NCBI GenBank assembly: GCA_047606565.1
Contig: JASGEH010000166.1
Span: 1 to 6,061, forward strand
Length of the DNA: 6,061 nucleotides
Reading direction: 5' to 3'
Source of the DNA: Comamonas_F sp047606565
GTDB lineage: Bacteria > Pseudomonadota > Gammaproteobacteria > Burkholderiales > Burkholderiaceae_C
The position numbers were made by a program, and so were the translations under genes. This document shows positions 5,180 to 6,061 of the stretch, piece by piece. The notes beneath the pieces were generated by a model, which made no database searches, was not told where the DNA came from, and worked only from the letters and a program-made list of their open reading frames with translations. Positions within the stretch are counted from its first letter, which is position 1, and each line of letters begins with the position of its first letter.

Positions 5180-6061
5180 ATCGGGCTTGCGCAGCCGCTG
5201 CACCAGCGTCACCACCGCCAGCACGATGGCGCCGGCGACCAGGCCCACCACCGCATTGAAGGCCATGACGCTGGCCGAGCCGACGAAGGCGCCCAGCGTG
5301 TCCAGCGCCTCGGCGGTGTGTTCCAGGAAGGGCAGGCCATGCACCAGGATGCCGCCGCCGACCAGGAACATCGCCGCCGTGCCCACCACCGACAGCGTCT
5401 TCATCAGCCAGGGCGCGGCCCACAGGATGGCGCGGCCGGCGCGCTGCGCGGCGGCGCTGGCGCGCTCGCTCAGGTGCAGGCCCAGGTCGTCGAGCTTGAC
5501 GATGCCCGCCACCAGGCCATAGACGCCCAGCGTCATCACTAGGCTGATGCCGGCCAGCACCGCGAACTGTTCGAGCAGGGGCTGGCCCTGGGTCACGCCC
5601 AGCGTGATGGCGATGATCTCGGCCGAGAGGATGAAATCAGTGCGCACCGCGCCCTTGATCTTGTCCTTCTCCAGCGCGACGGCATCGGCCGGGGCTTTCT
5701 GGATGTTCTGTGCGTGCGCCTCGTGCCGGGCCTGCCGCTCGGGTTCGGCGTGCAGGAATTTGTGCGCCAGCTTCTCTGCTCCCTCGAAGCACAGGAAGGC
5801 ACCGCCCACCATCAGCAGCGGCGTCACGGCCCAGGGCGCGAAGGCGCTGATGAGCAAAGCCACCGGAATCAGGACAGCCTTGTTGAGCAGCGAGCCCTTG
5901 GCCACCGCCCACACCACAGGCAGCTCGCGTTCGGCCTTCACGCCCGTGACCTGCTGGGCGTTGAGCGCCAGGTCGTCGCCCAGTACGCCGGCGGTTTTCT
6001 TGGCGGCGACCTTGGTCATGACCGAGACGTCGTCGAGGATGGTGGCAATGTCGTCGAGAAG
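5177..6061 (-). CDS. DUF808 (YedI-like) inner-membrane protein, N-terminus cut by window edge
   Basis: The minus-strand frame is open to the right edge and gives 294 visible residues. The internal ATG at 6019 is not the start, because the frame continues upstream as LLDDIATILDDVSV, exactly the conserved DUF808 opening. Only about 8-11 residues should be missing, since E. coli YedI is about 305 long. The landmark block KKTAGVLGDDLALNAQQVTG (visible 21-40) is followed by ELPVVWAVAKGS. Several hydrophobic segments suggest a polytopic inner-membrane protein: visible residues about 58-76, 78-93, 142-156, 164-188, 213-240 and 260-287. A charged loop (about 94-140, AEKLAHKFLHAEPERQ onward) separates the first pair from the rest. 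The biochemical role of DUF808 is unknown to me; a transport or membrane-maintenance role would be a guess. It converges on dgt with a 16-bp gap, so the two are not one operon. Confidence 0.93.
   Translation of the reverse strand, partial: LLDDIATILDDVSVMTKVAAKKTAGVLGDDLALNAQQVTGVKAERELPVVWAVAKGSLLNKAVLIPVALLISAFAPWAVTPLLMVGGAFLCFEGAEKLAHKFLHAEPERQARHEAHAQNIQKAPADAVALEKDKIKGAVRTDFILSAEIIAITLGVTQGQPLLEQFAVLAGISLVMTLGVYGLVAGIVKLDDLGLHLSERASAAAQRAGRAILWAAPWLMKTLSVVGTAAMFLVGGGILVHGLPFLEHTAEALDTLGAFVGSASVMAFNAVVGLVAGAIVLAVVTLVQRLRKPD

Noticed and set aside
3864..5522. A 552-codon plus-strand frame across dgt and into the DUF808 gene
   Set aside because: It is Arg/Pro/Ala-rich low-complexity sequence running out of frame through two well-supported genes.
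5177..6019. ATG at 6019 as the true start of the DUF808 gene
   Set aside because: The frame continues upstream as LLDDIATILDDVSV, which matches the conserved family N-terminus, so the gene is cut by the window edge.
1..6061. CRISPR arrays, tRNA or rRNA genes, insertion sequences, toxin-antitoxin or phage-defence genes
   Set aside because: No regularly spaced repeats, tRNA-like folds, transposase motifs or recognised defence domains were seen; nearly all the DNA is accounted for by six ordinary genes.

Overview
The window is GC-rich DNA with dense, strongly G/C-ending coding sequence, typical of a betaproteobacterium. A Bug-type solute receptor, an AroB tail, a Dgt-like protein and a DUF808 membrane protein together point to Burkholderiales, most likely Comamonadaceae. 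This is inferred from gene content and protein style; no rRNA or other marker is present.

Layout from left to right: (1) the last 56 codons of 3-dehydroquinate synthase (aroB, +); (2) a convergent Bug/TctC-family periplasmic receptor (-); (3) a 197-bp AT-richer divergent control region; (4) a glucarate dehydratase-family enolase-superfamily enzyme (+); (5) a Tat-exported SMP-30/gluconolactonase-family lactonase (+); (6) a type 1 dGTPase-like HD-domain phosphohydrolase (dgt, +); (7) a convergent DUF808/YedI-family inner-membrane protein (-), whose first few codons lie beyond the right edge. The largest gap without a gene is the 197-bp divergent region. There are no tRNA or rRNA genes, insertion sequences, integrases or CRISPR arrays.

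Genes 2, 4 and 5 look like a small sugar-acid module. The lactonase carries a twin-arginine signal and should act in the periplasm. The receptor should capture the resulting acid there. The dehydratase should act on it in the cytoplasm. The receptor's membrane partners (TctA/TctB) and the later catabolic enzymes are not in the window. The module sits between aroB and dgt, two housekeeping genes that I recall as close neighbours in many Burkholderiales, so it looks like an accessory insertion into a conserved locus.

The most interesting non-coding features are in the divergent region: a C/A-rich, G-poor leader in front of the receptor gene, and, on the other strand, a candidate promoter with an ATACGACAAC element and a perfect cUUCGg hairpin in front of the dehydratase. 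No wholly new system is evident. The best leads are the split-compartment lactone pathway and the control region that would drive it.
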